42,454 bases of DNA, from positions 15,720 to 58,173 of the forward strand of contig DCAA01000040.1 of NCBI GenBank assembly GCA_002311345.1, read 5' to 3'. Position numbers and translations under genes: made by a program. This document shows positions 1-8,684 of this stretch, piece by piece. The stretch's first letter is position 1; every line of letters begins with the position of its first letter. The notes below the pieces were generated by a model that saw only the letters and a list, made by a program, of their open reading frames with translations, ran no database searches and had not been told where the DNA came from. Source of the stretch: Planctomycetes bacterium UBA1146. Its GTDB lineage: Bacteria; Planctomycetota; UBA8108; UBA1146.

Positions 1-52
1 ATCGTCTGCTGCACCATCGTCTGCTGCATCATCGTCTGCTGCACCATCGTCT
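1..52 (-). repeat. 15-bp tandem repeat in the secG tail
   Basis: Three full copies and one partial copy of a 15-bp unit (plus strand ATCGTCTGCTGCACC, with one variant ending ATC) lie at 1-15, 16-30, 31-45 and 46-52. On the minus strand they encode a five-residue Ala/Asp/Gly unit. The array may continue outside the window, and slippage could make its length vary between strains. Confidence 0.85.
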
Positions 53-435
53 GTAATGGGAGCACCTACGATCCCTATGCCGGTAACCGGATCGACGATC
101 GTCACACGACCATCTCCGCCAACTGCATCGCCGATCCCCACCCCTCCCGGTTCCAGGACACCGATGGAGTCTCCGATCGGATCTGACGTGAGGCGCGAAT
201 CATCCCGCTCTTCGCGAGCCATCAGGCCCACCGTGATGCAAAGCACAAAGAACGCAACGGACAGATACATGGTGAAACGAGCGATGCCGCTGGTCGGGCT
301 GGTCCCCAGCATCTGTTCCGTGCCACCGAGTCCAAAGGCTCCGGAGAGCCCGGCCTGCTTCGGTTCCTGGAGCAGAATCGCTAGCCCCAGCAGGACCGTC
401 ACGACTCCCAGTAGAATCATCAGAAAGGTCACCAT
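1..435 (-). CDS. secG: Preprotein translocase subunit SecG (partial, runs off the window)
   Basis: SecG is a small two-helix membrane subunit of the SecYEG protein export channel. The reading frame starts at an ATG at 433-435, preceded by a GAGG ribosome site, and stays open to the window edge (145 codons, no stop). A first membrane helix spans residues 3-22. The family's conserved linker follows (QEPKQAGLSGAFGLGG, around 23-39), then a second helix at about 51-67. After residue 70 the protein departs from the usual short SecG: a Gly/Val/Asp-rich cytosolic or periplasmic tail leads into repeated Ala-Asp-Asp-Gly units that are still running at position 1. The gene lies 36 bp downstream of tpiA in the same direction, the common tpiA-secG order, so the two are probably cotranscribed. 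The identity is secure; the function of the tail is unknown. Confidence 0.88.
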   Translation of the reverse strand, partial: MVTFLMILLGVVTVLLGLAILLQEPKQAGLSGAFGLGGTEQMLGTSPTSGIARFTMYLSVAFFVLCITVGLMAREERDDSRLTSDPIGDSIGVLEPGGVGIGDAVGGDGRVTIVDPVTGIGIVGAPITDDGAADDDAADDGAADD

Positions 436-471
436 CGCTTTACCTCATCTGCAGGGCAGCATCTCGACGTG

Positions 472-1281
472 TCACGCCGATGCGATTCCCGCTTCCAGAA
501 TCTCCAGGAAACTCGCCGCATCCAGGCTCGCTCCCCCGACCAAGGCCCCATCAACCACATCAAGATCCAGCAAGGATCTCGCATTCTCCGGCGTCACGCT
601 CCCACCGTAGAGGATCGGAACCGCTTCCGATTCCGCTCCCCGTTTCTGCTGGAGCAGATCCCGGAGTTGCTGATGCACTTCTGAGACCTGCTCCACCGTC
701 GCGGTTCGGCCCGTTCCGATGGCCCACACTGGCTCGTAAGCAACCGCGTACTGCTCAGTTTCATGTAACAGCGAGAGGCCCGCTTCGAGCTGGCGTGAAA
801 CCACCTCGCATGTGCGACCCTCATCGCGTTCTTCCAGCGTTTCTCCGATGCAGAGCATCGGGCAGAGGCCCTCGCCGGCAGCAGCGGCCATCTGTCGTGC
901 AACACCCTCGTCGGTCTCTCCGAACAGAGTCCTTCTCTCCGAGTGTCCCACCAGAGCCCAGCGGGCTCCGAACTGACGCGCCATCGCAGCGCCAACTTCT
1001 CCGGTGTAAGCACCGGCAGATCGATCAGAAATCTGTTGCATACCGATCTCGATGACACCGGAGTCCGGAAATCCGTTACCGATGCACTCGGCACCATCGC
1101 CGGACATCAACCAACCCAACCAGGGGGCCGGGGGGAAGATGACCACCTTCACCGTCGAATTCGCTCCGACGGTAGATTTCCGGGACATCGTACCCGCAGC
1201 GACCTCTCGCCAGAGAGATTCGCCCACAATTCGATCGGGATTATGCTTCCAGTTCCCCGCAATGATGATCGGTCTGTCCAC
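472..1281 (-). CDS. tpiA: Triosephosphate isomerase
   Basis: Interconverts dihydroxyacetone phosphate and glyceraldehyde 3-phosphate in cytosolic glycolysis and gluconeogenesis. The 269-residue protein is close to the family length of about 250. It carries the substrate-binding N10 and K12 (AGNWK), the catalytic histidine H113 in VGHSERR, the catalytic glutamate E183 in AYEPVWAIGTG with flexible loop 6 behind it, and the phosphate-binding YGGSVTPENA and GALVGGASL segments near the C-terminus. The start at 1281 puts the usual N-terminal strand right at the beginning. secG follows after 36 bp in the same direction. A dehydrogenase gene lies 147 bp upstream, so tpiA may have its own promoter in that gap, although I see no clear one. 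Confidence 0.97.
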   Translation of the reverse strand: MDRPIIIAGNWKHNPDRIVGESLWREVAAGTMSRKSTVGANSTVKVVIFPPAPWLGWLMSGDGAECIGNGFPDSGVIEIGMQQISDRSAGAYTGEVGAAMARQFGARWALVGHSERRTLFGETDEGVARQMAAAAGEGLCPMLCIGETLEERDEGRTCEVVSRQLEAGLSLLHETEQYAVAYEPVWAIGTGRTATVEQVSEVHQQLRDLLQQKRGAESEAVPILYGGSVTPENARSLLDLDVVDGALVGGASLDAASFLEILEAGIASA

Positions 1282-1428
1282 GCTTCTCCCCAGGCCAAAC
1301 CCGATCCGGCGGTCGAGGACGGTGCGCCGAGACAGCCTGGATCAGAACTAGCACCAGATCCGGACGTAAACAGGGAGGCTATCAATCCCCCTGGACTTCG
1401 TCAACCTGTTACTGCAAAAGGAGTTCCG

Positions 1429-2097
1429 TCAGGCGCGGGGGGGCTTCAGAGGCCTTACCTCGAGCTCCGAGATCACGGTCCCTGGCGGAGCCTCCAGAAT
1501 CGCTGCCACGGCCCGTGCAACCTCCTCTGCTGGCACTCCTGAGCTCTCCTGGGCCTCTATAGAGCCCGGATGGACCAGCGAGACTCGGATCCCCTCATCT
1601 CTGAATTCATGGAATATCGACCGGCTCCACCCCACCAGTCCATGTTTCGCGGCAGCATAGGCCGATCCGCCCGGCAACGGCTGAATCCCGGAAATCGAGG
1701 AGATATTCACCACCGATCCACCTCCAGATTGCTTCAGATGGGGTATTGCCGCGTGGGTGGCATGCACTGCACAGAATAGATTCTGCTCGATGACGCTGCG
1801 GAATTGAGCGGGATCGAGCTTCTCGAAGCGACTGCGCAGCACTTTTCCGGCGTTATTGACCAGTGCATCGACACCTCCGAGGTCTGCGGCCAACTGGTCG
1901 ATGGCCAGCCCCGCGGCGGTCGAATCGGTCAGATCCACCGCAACTGAAGTGACCGCGGCCCGGGAGCGAACCGCCTCCGAGAGCCCCGCTTCATCTCGAG
2001 CCAGGATTCCAACCTGCCAGCCATTGCTCGTCAGATGACCGGCGATGGCAAGACCGAGACCACGACTCCCGCCTGTCACGATGACCCTGCGATCCAA
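1429..2097 (-). CDS. Short-chain dehydrogenase/reductase, TTG start
   Basis: An NAD(P)-dependent oxidoreductase of the classical SDR type; the substrate cannot be told from the sequence. Counting from the chosen start, the cofactor motif TGGSRGLG is at 8-15, NNAG at 81-84, and the catalytic set is S134, Y147 and K151 (YAAAK), with HPGSI after it. The frame is open up to an ATG at 2208, but the residues ahead of LDRRVIVTGG look nothing like an SDR and would overlap the divergent gene at 2171. A TTG at 2095-2097 sits a few bases after a GGAGAGGGGGG ribosome site, so I take that as the start (222 aa). It diverges from the BtpA-family gene across a 73-bp gap. Confidence 0.85.
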   Translation of the reverse strand: MDRRVIVTGGSRGLGLAIAGHLTSNGWQVGILARDEAGLSEAVRSRAAVTSVAVDLTDSTAAGLAIDQLAADLGGVDALVNNAGKVLRSRFEKLDPAQFRSVIEQNLFCAVHATHAAIPHLKQSGGGSVVNISSISGIQPLPGGSAYAAAKHGLVGWSRSIFHEFRDEGIRVSLVHPGSIEAQESSGVPAEEVARAVAAILEAPPGTVISELEVRPLKPPRA

Positions 2098-2170
2098 CGC
2101 CCCCCCTCTCCACTGCACTGCTCGAAATGCCAGCGCAGGGTACACTATCCAACTTCCAGGAAGGAGTCGG

Positions 2171-2968
2171 ATGGCGTTTCCCTTCGGACTCGGCAGTCGA
2201 TCGATCATCGGAGTCGTGCATCTAGGTCCACTTCCTGGAAGTCCGCGTTGTCACGAATCCAGGGATGCGATCCGCCAGCATGCCCTCGCCGATGCAGAAG
2301 CTCTGCTGGAGGGAGGCATCGACGGAATTGTCGTCGAGAACTTCGGTGACGCGCCATTTCTTCCTGGCGGTGTCGAATCCTCAACCGTTGCCGAGATGAG
2401 TGTCATCGTGGCCGCCATTGTCGAACTCGCCAAACAGGTTCCGGTCGGTGTGAATGTACTGCGAAACGATGCTGCCTCAGCACTGGCCATTGCAGCAGCC
2501 ACCGGTGGTCGTTTCATCCGCGTCAATGTGCACACATCAGCAATGCTCACCGACCAGGGCTGGATCGGTGGGCGTGCCCACGAAACCCTTCGCCTGCGTC
2601 AATCCATCGAAGCCGACTCGATCTCCATCGCTGCGGATGTGGGAGTAAAACACGCTATCCGTTCGGACGACTACGATGCCGGCAGTGCTGCCATCGAAAC
2701 GGTGGATAGAGGACTTGCAGATGCTGTGATCGTCACGGGAAAGTCGACGGGGGATCCTCTCGATCTCGATGAACTACAGCAAGTGCGAAGCGCGATTGCC
2801 ACAACACCTCTGCTGGCCGGCAGTGGCGTTGATCTGGACAATGTCATCCCGATCATGGAGTTCGCCGACGGTGTGATCGTCGGAACCTCGTTGAAGATCG
2901 ATGGAGATGTAGGACAACCGGTGGATGTGGCTCGTGTTAGAAACCTGGTCGCGAGGGTACGCTGCTAG
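2171..2968 (+). CDS. BtpA/SgcQ-family TIM-barrel protein
   Basis: Belongs to the BtpA family, named for a cyanobacterial protein needed for photosystem I accumulation but widespread in non-photosynthetic bacteria and archaea, where the role is not established. Visible family marks are the N-terminal IIGVVHLGPLPGSP, the GIDGIVVENFGDAPF strand-loop, PVGVNVLRND, FIRVNVHTSAM and, late in the barrel, VIVTGKSTGDP and DGVIVGTSLK, which look like phosphate-binding barrel loops. The frame extends upstream to 2045, but the ATG at 2171 has a strong AGGAAGGAG ribosome site and places the first barrel strand at the start; it gives 265 aa. The stop codon overlaps the stop of the convergent gene at 2965. 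Nothing nearby suggests photosynthesis. Confidence 0.85.
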   Translation: MAFPFGLGSRSIIGVVHLGPLPGSPRCHESRDAIRQHALADAEALLEGGIDGIVVENFGDAPFLPGGVESSTVAEMSVIVAAIVELAKQVPVGVNVLRNDAASALAIAAATGGRFIRVNVHTSAMLTDQGWIGGRAHETLRLRQSIEADSISIAADVGVKHAIRSDDYDAGSAAIETVDRGLADAVIVTGKSTGDPLDLDELQQVRSAIATTPLLAGSGVDLDNVIPIMEFADGVIVGTSLKIDGDVGQPVDVARVRNLVARVRC

Positions 2969-3306
2969 AGATCCGGGAGGTTCGTCTTCTCGAGGCTACC
3001 GCCCGCTTCGATGAGAAGCCTGGCCACCCGCGCCAGGAGAGCCTTCACTCCTGCGGTTTTCTCCACCGGGTGATGGAGTTGGCACCGAACCACTGTGCTG
3101 GTCTTCTTCTGCTCCACAACGATCAGGAAGCGTTGCGTGACTCCCAGTTCTATCACCAGTGCCAGGACCAATAACTGGGTTCGATCGCTTCGTAGATAGG
3201 CTCCCTGGAGATTCCTCACCTCAGACCCCTGTACCTCCTGTTGAGGCTCGAATCCTCTCCAGATCTGTTCGAGGGGAGGTGCTCCCGTGATGACCGCATG
3301 GGGCAT
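2965..3306 (-). CDS. Hypothetical protein, about 113 aa
   Basis: I do not recognise this family. The frame is open from 3396, but the ATG at 3304-3306 has a good AAGGAG ribosome site seven bases upstream, whereas the earlier residues look like random translation, so I start there. No signal peptide is seen. The middle (LLVLALVIELGVTQRFLIVV) is hydrophobic and probably a pair of beta strands, not a membrane helix, since charged segments frame it closely. The end is a helical, basic segment rich in Leu and Ala. A small alpha/beta cytosolic protein is the best description. Its stop codon overlaps the stop of the BtpA-family gene on the other strand within a shared CTAG. Another possibility is that the frame is not coding, but the ribosome site argues against that. 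Confidence 0.6.
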   Translation of the reverse strand: MPHAVITGAPPLEQIWRGFEPQQEVQGSEVRNLQGAYLRSDRTQLLVLALVIELGVTQRFLIVVEQKKTSTVVRCQLHHPVEKTAGVKALLARVARLLIEAGGSLEKTNLPDL

Positions 3307-3423
3307 CGCCTCACTCCTTTCCTGCAAACGTTGCCGGCTGTCTCTTGTCTGATTATCGTAAGTCGCGGACACCGATGGCAAGCGAGGCAATCTCACCTCT
3401 AAGGATTACGGAAATTCCGCTCT

Positions 3424-4152
3424 ATGAACATTCCCTCCGATGGCTACATCCTGATGATAGAAACCAGTCAACGCAATGGATCCGTTGCGCTGGGGACCTA
3501 CGATGGAAAACTCCAGGATGAAGAACTGTTCAGCCCCGGACTGGTACATGGAAAAGAACTGCTGCCGAGGATCGACACCCTGGTGACGAGAAATCATGCG
3601 AAGTCTCAACTGGCGGTGGTCGCGGTCAGCAGTGGACCGGGGTCGTTCACAGGAATCAGAATCGGGGTCTCCGCAGCAAAGGCGATCGCCTGGTCGCTCA
3701 AGATCCCGGTGCTCGGAATTTCATCTCTCGATGTCATCGCAGCCAACATCGAGGAGGACGGAAAGTGGGGAGTGCTGCTCGATGCCGGCAGCGGAGATCT
3801 GGACCTGGCCCTGTTCGAGGTCAGTGGACACAAAACGTCGCGCCTGGATCAGGATCGGGCGATCGATAAGGAAGAGCTGGCCTCTTTCGTCGAACCGGGG
3901 ATCGGTTTCATCGGTTCAGGTTCCAGGAGGACCGATTTTCCTGCAGGATTGAAGACCGGCCCCCTGGAATGGGACACCCCACGAGCCAGTCGAGGACTGG
4001 AGATTGCAAATTCCCAGGTACGTCAGATCGTCGAGGGGAGTCCAGCCCCTCCCGGCTGGGAACAACCACATCTCCTCAACCCCCGGTATCTTCGCGTAAG
4101 TCGTGCCGAGGAGGTCAGGCGTCGTCGAATCGAAGGAGAGGAACAGGCATGA
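3424..4152 (+). CDS. tsaB: tRNA threonylcarbamoyladenosine biosynthesis protein TsaB
   Basis: TsaB is the inactive partner of TsaD in the complex that attaches threonylcarbamoyl to A37 of tRNAs reading ANN codons. The 242-aa protein has the ASKHA-fold N-terminus (YILMIETSQRNGSVAL), a histidine at H42 in the conserved position of the helix after strand 3, and the strongest TsaB signature, SGPGSFTGIRIGVSAAKA, from residue 70. The C-terminal NPRYLRVSRAEE segment is also typical. The Asp of the N-terminal DTS motif is Glu here, which is tolerated in TsaB because it is not the catalytic subunit. The stop overlaps the alr start by ATGA at 4149-4152, so translation is probably coupled. tsaD, tsaC and tsaE are not in the window. 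Confidence 0.92.
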   Translation: MNIPSDGYILMIETSQRNGSVALGTYDGKLQDEELFSPGLVHGKELLPRIDTLVTRNHAKSQLAVVAVSSGPGSFTGIRIGVSAAKAIAWSLKIPVLGISSLDVIAANIEEDGKWGVLLDAGSGDLDLALFEVSGHKTSRLDQDRAIDKEELASFVEPGIGFIGSGSRRTDFPAGLKTGPLEWDTPRASRGLEIANSQVRQIVEGSPAPPGWEQPHLLNPRYLRVSRAEEVRRRRIEGEEQA

Positions 4153-5285
4153 AACCTGAGCGTGCCTGGGCAACCATCGATCTCGATGTCATCGCGAACA
4201 ATCTCGAACTTCTCCGTCAACGCTTGCCCGACAAGAAGTTTCTCGCTGTAGTCAAAGCCGATGCGTACGGACACGGTTCAATTCCGGTTTCGAAACGCCT
4301 GGAGAAGGAAAACATCGATTTCCTCGGTGTAGGGACCTGCCGGGAAGCGCTCGATCTCCGTGAGGCAGGAATCACAACCCGCATCCTCGTACTCGGTGCG
4401 CTGGTCGAACCTGAACTGGACCGTCTCATCGATCAGGAGATTTCCGTCACCATTCATTCTCCGGGTCGGATCGAAGTCCTCGACAAAACAGCCCTCACGA
4501 TGGGACGAGAACTCGGAGTCCATCTACTGGTCGATACAGGCATGGCGAGGCTCGGGGTGAGCCCCGCTCAGGCGGTCGCTCATGCCCGTAAAATCGCTCA
4601 GTGCGAAGGACTTCGTCTCGAGGGGATCGGCACCCACCTCCCCACCCCCTCGGATTCCTCACAGGTTTTTCGCCAGAGAAAAATTCTGCACGAAATCGTC
4701 AAGGATCTCGAAAATCTGCGAATCGGACCCCTGCTGGTGCACATCGATGCGAGCGAGGCGGCGCTGAGATATCCCGACCCGGACGCGGCAATGGTGCGTA
4801 TAGGGGGAGCGCTCTATGGATTCTTCAATCATCTTCCTGGCGGAGCAGGACTCGAGGCCGCCCTCTCCCTTCACAGCCAGATCGTCTATCTGCGAGATCA
4901 TCCCTCGAATCATCCCGTGGGTTACGGAGCAACTTATATAACTACTCGCAAATCAAGGCTGGCAACGGTACCCATCGGCTATCACGATGGATTTCCCTCG
5001 ACCCTGTCGAATCGCGGTCAAGTAATCATCCGCGGGCAGCGTGTTCCGGTAGTGGGTCGGGTGACGATGGATTACACCGTCATCGATGTGACCGACGTCC
5101 CCGGTACCGTTGTCGGTGACGAGGTGACCCTGATCGGATCCAATCAGGACGAACGTATTGAAGCCGAGGAGATCTCCCGGTGGTGCGGAATCCTGCCCTA
5201 CGAGGTGACTTGCCTCCTGGGCAGAAGGATCAACAGACACCATGTCGAAACGATCTCAAGAGAACTCGAACTGGAAGGGAGGTAA
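4149..5285 (+). CDS. alr: Alanine racemase
   Basis: A PLP enzyme that converts L-alanine to D-alanine for peptidoglycan. With the ATG at 4149 it is 378 aa, the usual length. The PLP lysine is K36 in AVVKADAYGHG. The second catalytic base, supplied to the partner subunit of the dimer, is Y259 in PVGYGATY. VPIGYHDGFPS and GRVTMDYTVIDVT are the conserved C-terminal-domain segments; families usually show GYADGYPR and SMDQ, so these are slightly divergent. The open frame extends back to 3969 inside tsaB, but only the ATG overlapping the tsaB stop gives a normal N-terminus. It sits in a run of same-strand genes with tsaB before it and an AsmA-like gene whose ribosome site overlaps its stop. This suggests that peptidoglycan and a murein-containing wall are present. 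Confidence 0.95.
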   Translation: MKPERAWATIDLDVIANNLELLRQRLPDKKFLAVVKADAYGHGSIPVSKRLEKENIDFLGVGTCREALDLREAGITTRILVLGALVEPELDRLIDQEISVTIHSPGRIEVLDKTALTMGRELGVHLLVDTGMARLGVSPAQAVAHARKIAQCEGLRLEGIGTHLPTPSDSSQVFRQRKILHEIVKDLENLRIGPLLVHIDASEAALRYPDPDAAMVRIGGALYGFFNHLPGGAGLEAALSLHSQIVYLRDHPSNHPVGYGATYITTRKSRLATVPIGYHDGFPSTLSNRGQVIIRGQRVPVVGRVTMDYTVIDVTDVPGTVVGDEVTLIGSNQDERIEAEEISRWCGILPYEVTCLLGRRINRHHVETISRELELEGR

Positions 5286-5289
5286 GCAG

Positions 5290-8200
5290 ATGGATGATTC
5301 TACAAATCACCGCACTGCCACCGTGTCCTACCCCCTTCCCGTGGGGAGAAAAAAGCCGACCAAGACCAGGATTCGCGCTCGACTGCGTCGCATCTTCCTG
5401 TTCGTGCTCATCATTCCCCTGGCATTTGTAGGAGTCACATTCTGGATCGGATCCTGGATCCTGAGTCCCGAGCAGATGACCTATCGCGCTCGAACTCTTC
5501 TGGCAGATCGTCTATCGACCGGCTTTGCAGTCGATGACGTCAAGTGGAACTGGCCTGCGAGCATCGAGGTCAACAATCTGGTGATCTACCCGCCGCACGG
5601 AAGCCGTTATGCCGAGTTGATCAGAATCTCTCATCTCGACATCGATTTGAATCCCTGGGCTCTCATTCTTGGTAAGACTCACATCGAGAAGGTAGAGATC
5701 TCGGGATCAACGATGGTCCTGGAACGAGATCATCTCGGAGACCTGACCATTCTCGATGTGATGCGAGACGCGATCGCCCCCGTACAGGGGCCCTCCCTTT
5801 TGCCCGAAGATGATACGAATCGCACCGCTGCAATCGCCCCACCCGAGTTGATCATTTCGGACCTACGTGTGGAAACCTGTCCCGTGACAATTGCCCACAG
5901 CCCGGATGGCTTACATGTCTCCAGTCTTCGACTCGAAGTTTCCTCCGACGATCCGCAACTGTGGAAACTTCGTGGTGTTGCCTTCGACAGTTCTGTACGC
6001 AGTATCCGCCTCGAAGGTGGAGGCAGGCTCTCGATGGGAGATTTCGAACTGAGCCTCGACATCGATCGTATTCAACTCGATCAACATCTCAGGGAGCGAA
6101 TTCCACCAGCACTTCGATTGGTCTGGGACAATTACCATCCGACTGGAGTAGCGAGCCTGAAACACACCTTGGTGTTACGAGATGCACAGCCGATCAGAAA
6201 TTCTACCGAACTAACCATCTCTCAGGGCTCGCTCAGATTCGAGGAACCCGACATTCTCGTCGATCAACTGTCTGGAAAACTGGAGATCACACCGGAGGCC
6301 ATCTCCTTTCGGGATCCTCTCGTCGGGAATTTCTTTGGTGCCCAGGCGTTCCTCTTCGGAGAGATCAAACTGGACGCCTTGAAGCCCGGAGCAAGCGAAC
6401 TCGAACTCGCGATCGACGGTCTCGTCTTCGAGCCACGAATTCATGATGTACTTCCCGAGGCGATCCAGAAGGTCTGGAACAGGTTTTCTCCTTCTGGAAA
6501 GTTCGGTCTGCGAATTTTAGTGGGCGGTGACCAGTACCCTCCCGATATCAGGGAGATGAGAGTGATCCTCGCTGGAGTGGATGGCAGTTACTCCGACTAC
6601 CCATATCCTCTGCGCGATTTGCATGGCGAAATCCGATATTTCGATGGTCAGATCGAGTTGGACATCTCGGGCGGAATCGCCGGGGAGCCGATCAGGGCGC
6701 GAGGCAACTTCCAGGTGGAGCCACTCGGAGAAAGTCATCTCGTCATCGAGGGCAAATCCCTACCTCTCGATGATCGTGTGCGGACAGCGCTCGGAGATCG
6801 CTTTTCACACATCTTCGATCTCTATTCACCTCGAGGAGATTCAGATCTTCGCATCGAACTCGAACGGCAAACCACCGGTAACCCTCTCGATCTGAGGATC
6901 GTCATGGATCCCAGAGGAGCCAGTATTGCGCACCAGGCATTCCCCTATCGAGTTCATGATCTCACAGGTCGAATCATCTTCGAAATCAGTCAAGGAAAGG
7001 TCCTGTTTCAGAATCTCGTAGGAAGACACGGCCCGAGCGAACTGGCACTTCCCGCCGGGTTGATCGAATACAAGGGCGGCAAACTCGTACGGATGGAAAT
7101 CCCCATCGAGAGTCCAAGGCTTGTCCCCGATGAAGAACTCATCTCGGCTTTGCCGGTAAATGTTTCGGACCGGCTACGTTCTCTCGACCTCATCAGGGGT
7201 GGAGGATCGCTCGATACCGTCGTCGAATTTCGCTCTGACGAGAACACACCCTTTGATATCTACGTCCGTGCTCGGATCGCTGATCCGGTGCGGTTGCGTT
7301 ATCACAAACTTCCATACCCGCTGGTATTTCACCAGGGGCAGGTGGTTTTCTCGAGCACCGAAGGACGAATCCGCCTCGATGAATTGAGAACCGATCCAGA
7401 AGGTTCACCCATCGTGACCGTATCTGGTGAAATCGGACCTGATGATTCCATCGAAAACCAGTCGCCTTCTAGCGACACTACGCTTCTCTCGATGAATCTG
7501 ACCATCATGGAAGGACCCGATGGCAAAGGACTGCTCCTCTCTGATGATCAACTGGTCCAGAATCTGCCGCCCGACCTGAAGAACTTCTTCAAGAAGATGC
7601 AACTCGCAGGAAGTGTCTCGGGGCGGATCGATGTCGTTTACCGTTATCTGAAAAACGAACTGACCGAACCGATCGAAATCGTTGAATACGACGTTCAGGG
7701 GAAGCTGAAAGAGGGTCTCTTCGACTTTGCCATCCGTGCGGAGGAACTGTCTGCAAACTTCGTGATTCACGGTGGAATCCAACCGGGACAAGGGCATACA
7801 TTCTCCGGCCAACTATCCGATGGTGATTTCCGTTTCTCTCGTTTTCGCGCAACTGTTCCTTCGACTCGAAACCTCAGTTTCACCTACGGAATCGACCACC
7901 CTCGAATTGCCTTCCAGGATGATCAAGAACAACAAGAGGACCCTCCCTCGCAATGGCTCAGAAGTCGACTACCCGCGGACCGATCCAAGTTGTTCCAGGC
8001 TGAACTGGGACCCTGTGAAATCTACGGAGGACCACTGGATGGGTTCTTCTTCGCGGATCTTGGTCAGGAGCATGGCAGCTTCGCCGGAGAAGCGATTCTC
8101 AGTGATGTGGATCTCTCGCTCGGGTCGGAACTCTTGTTTGGCAAGAAGGGAGTCCGGGGAACCGCTCGGGGGTCGGTTCAGGTGGAAGGCGTGGTGGGTT

Positions 8201-8598
8201 CAGCCGAATCGATCATGGGCAGCGGCGAGTTTTCGATCCGAAAAGGATTGCTGGCGCAGATTCCACTTCTTGCCGGTGCGATCATCAATCCTTTCGAGGG
8301 ACTCAACCGCAACAACAACAAGATCAGGGAAGCCGATTGTCACTTCTCGATTCATGATCAGATCTTCGATTTCAGAGGCATGGGTTCGATCAAGTTGAGA
8401 AGCGAAACCGGAAGGATTCTTGGCAGGGGAACCCTGGCCTTCAACAAGATCCTGAATCTGGTGATGGAACCGCAGACCCTCGGAGGAGCGCCACTTCTGT
8501 CCGACATCGCGAATCGACTTCTCCGTTTCCGGATTCGCGGAACCCTCGATGATCCAAAATTGAACAGCAGGAAGGAAACACCCTCTCGAGGCGATTGA
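5290..8598 (+). CDS. AsmA-like envelope protein, single N-terminal membrane helix
   Basis: A 1102-aa protein of the AsmA/TamB-like bridge type, which in other bacteria moves phospholipids or supports outer membrane assembly. A basic N-terminus (residues 20-34) precedes one membrane helix at about 34-58; everything after it is predicted periplasmic and consists of repeated short beta strands with many Leu-Glu-Ile style alternations, as expected for a beta-groove. The last 170 residues (GSGEFSIRKGLLAQIPLLAG onward) match the AsmA-like C-terminal domain pattern. The frame opens at 5242 within alr, but the ATG at 5290 has an ideal GGGAGG site that overlaps the alr stop, so I start there. Location just after alr fits an envelope role. 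An AsmA-family assignment is likely; the lipid it would handle is unknown. Confidence 0.8.
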   Translation: MDDSTNHRTATVSYPLPVGRKKPTKTRIRARLRRIFLFVLIIPLAFVGVTFWIGSWILSPEQMTYRARTLLADRLSTGFAVDDVKWNWPASIEVNNLVIYPPHGSRYAELIRISHLDIDLNPWALILGKTHIEKVEISGSTMVLERDHLGDLTILDVMRDAIAPVQGPSLLPEDDTNRTAAIAPPELIISDLRVETCPVTIAHSPDGLHVSSLRLEVSSDDPQLWKLRGVAFDSSVRSIRLEGGGRLSMGDFELSLDIDRIQLDQHLRERIPPALRLVWDNYHPTGVASLKHTLVLRDAQPIRNSTELTISQGSLRFEEPDILVDQLSGKLEITPEAISFRDPLVGNFFGAQAFLFGEIKLDALKPGASELELAIDGLVFEPRIHDVLPEAIQKVWNRFSPSGKFGLRILVGGDQYPPDIREMRVILAGVDGSYSDYPYPLRDLHGEIRYFDGQIELDISGGIAGEPIRARGNFQVEPLGESHLVIEGKSLPLDDRVRTALGDRFSHIFDLYSPRGDSDLRIELERQTTGNPLDLRIVMDPRGASIAHQAFPYRVHDLTGRIIFEISQGKVLFQNLVGRHGPSELALPAGLIEYKGGKLVRMEIPIESPRLVPDEELISALPVNVSDRLRSLDLIRGGGSLDTVVEFRSDENTPFDIYVRARIADPVRLRYHKLPYPLVFHQGQVVFSSTEGRIRLDELRTDPEGSPIVTVSGEIGPDDSIENQSPSSDTTLLSMNLTIMEGPDGKGLLLSDDQLVQNLPPDLKNFFKKMQLAGSVSGRIDVVYRYLKNELTEPIEIVEYDVQGKLKEGLFDFAIRAEELSANFVIHGGIQPGQGHTFSGQLSDGDFRFSRFRATVPSTRNLSFTYGIDHPRIAFQDDQEQQEDPPSQWLRSRLPADRSKLFQAELGPCEIYGGPLDGFFFADLGQEHGSFAGEAILSDVDLSLGSELLFGKKGVRGTARGSVQVEGVVGSAESIMGSGEFSIRKGLLAQIPLLAGAIINPFEGLNRNNNKIREADCHFSIHDQIFDFRGMGSIKLRSETGRILGRGTLAFNKILNLVMEPQTLGGAPLLSDIANRLLRFRIRGTLDDPKLNSRKETPSRGD

Positions 8599-8684
8599 GA
8601 AGCAGTCTCACCAAGCACGACAATCATCAACATGCCACTATTGTGGAACAGTCTCAGAGGCCAGGATGGCAGCGGAGGAAACCG

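Noticed and set aside
56..610. Plus-strand open frame across secG and the end of tpiA
   Set aside because: It is Pro/Ser/Thr-rich with no domain, lies opposite two clear genes and has no ribosome site.
4601..5119. Open frame inside alr in another frame
   Set aside because: Shadow of alr; composition is Arg/Ser-rich and meaningless.
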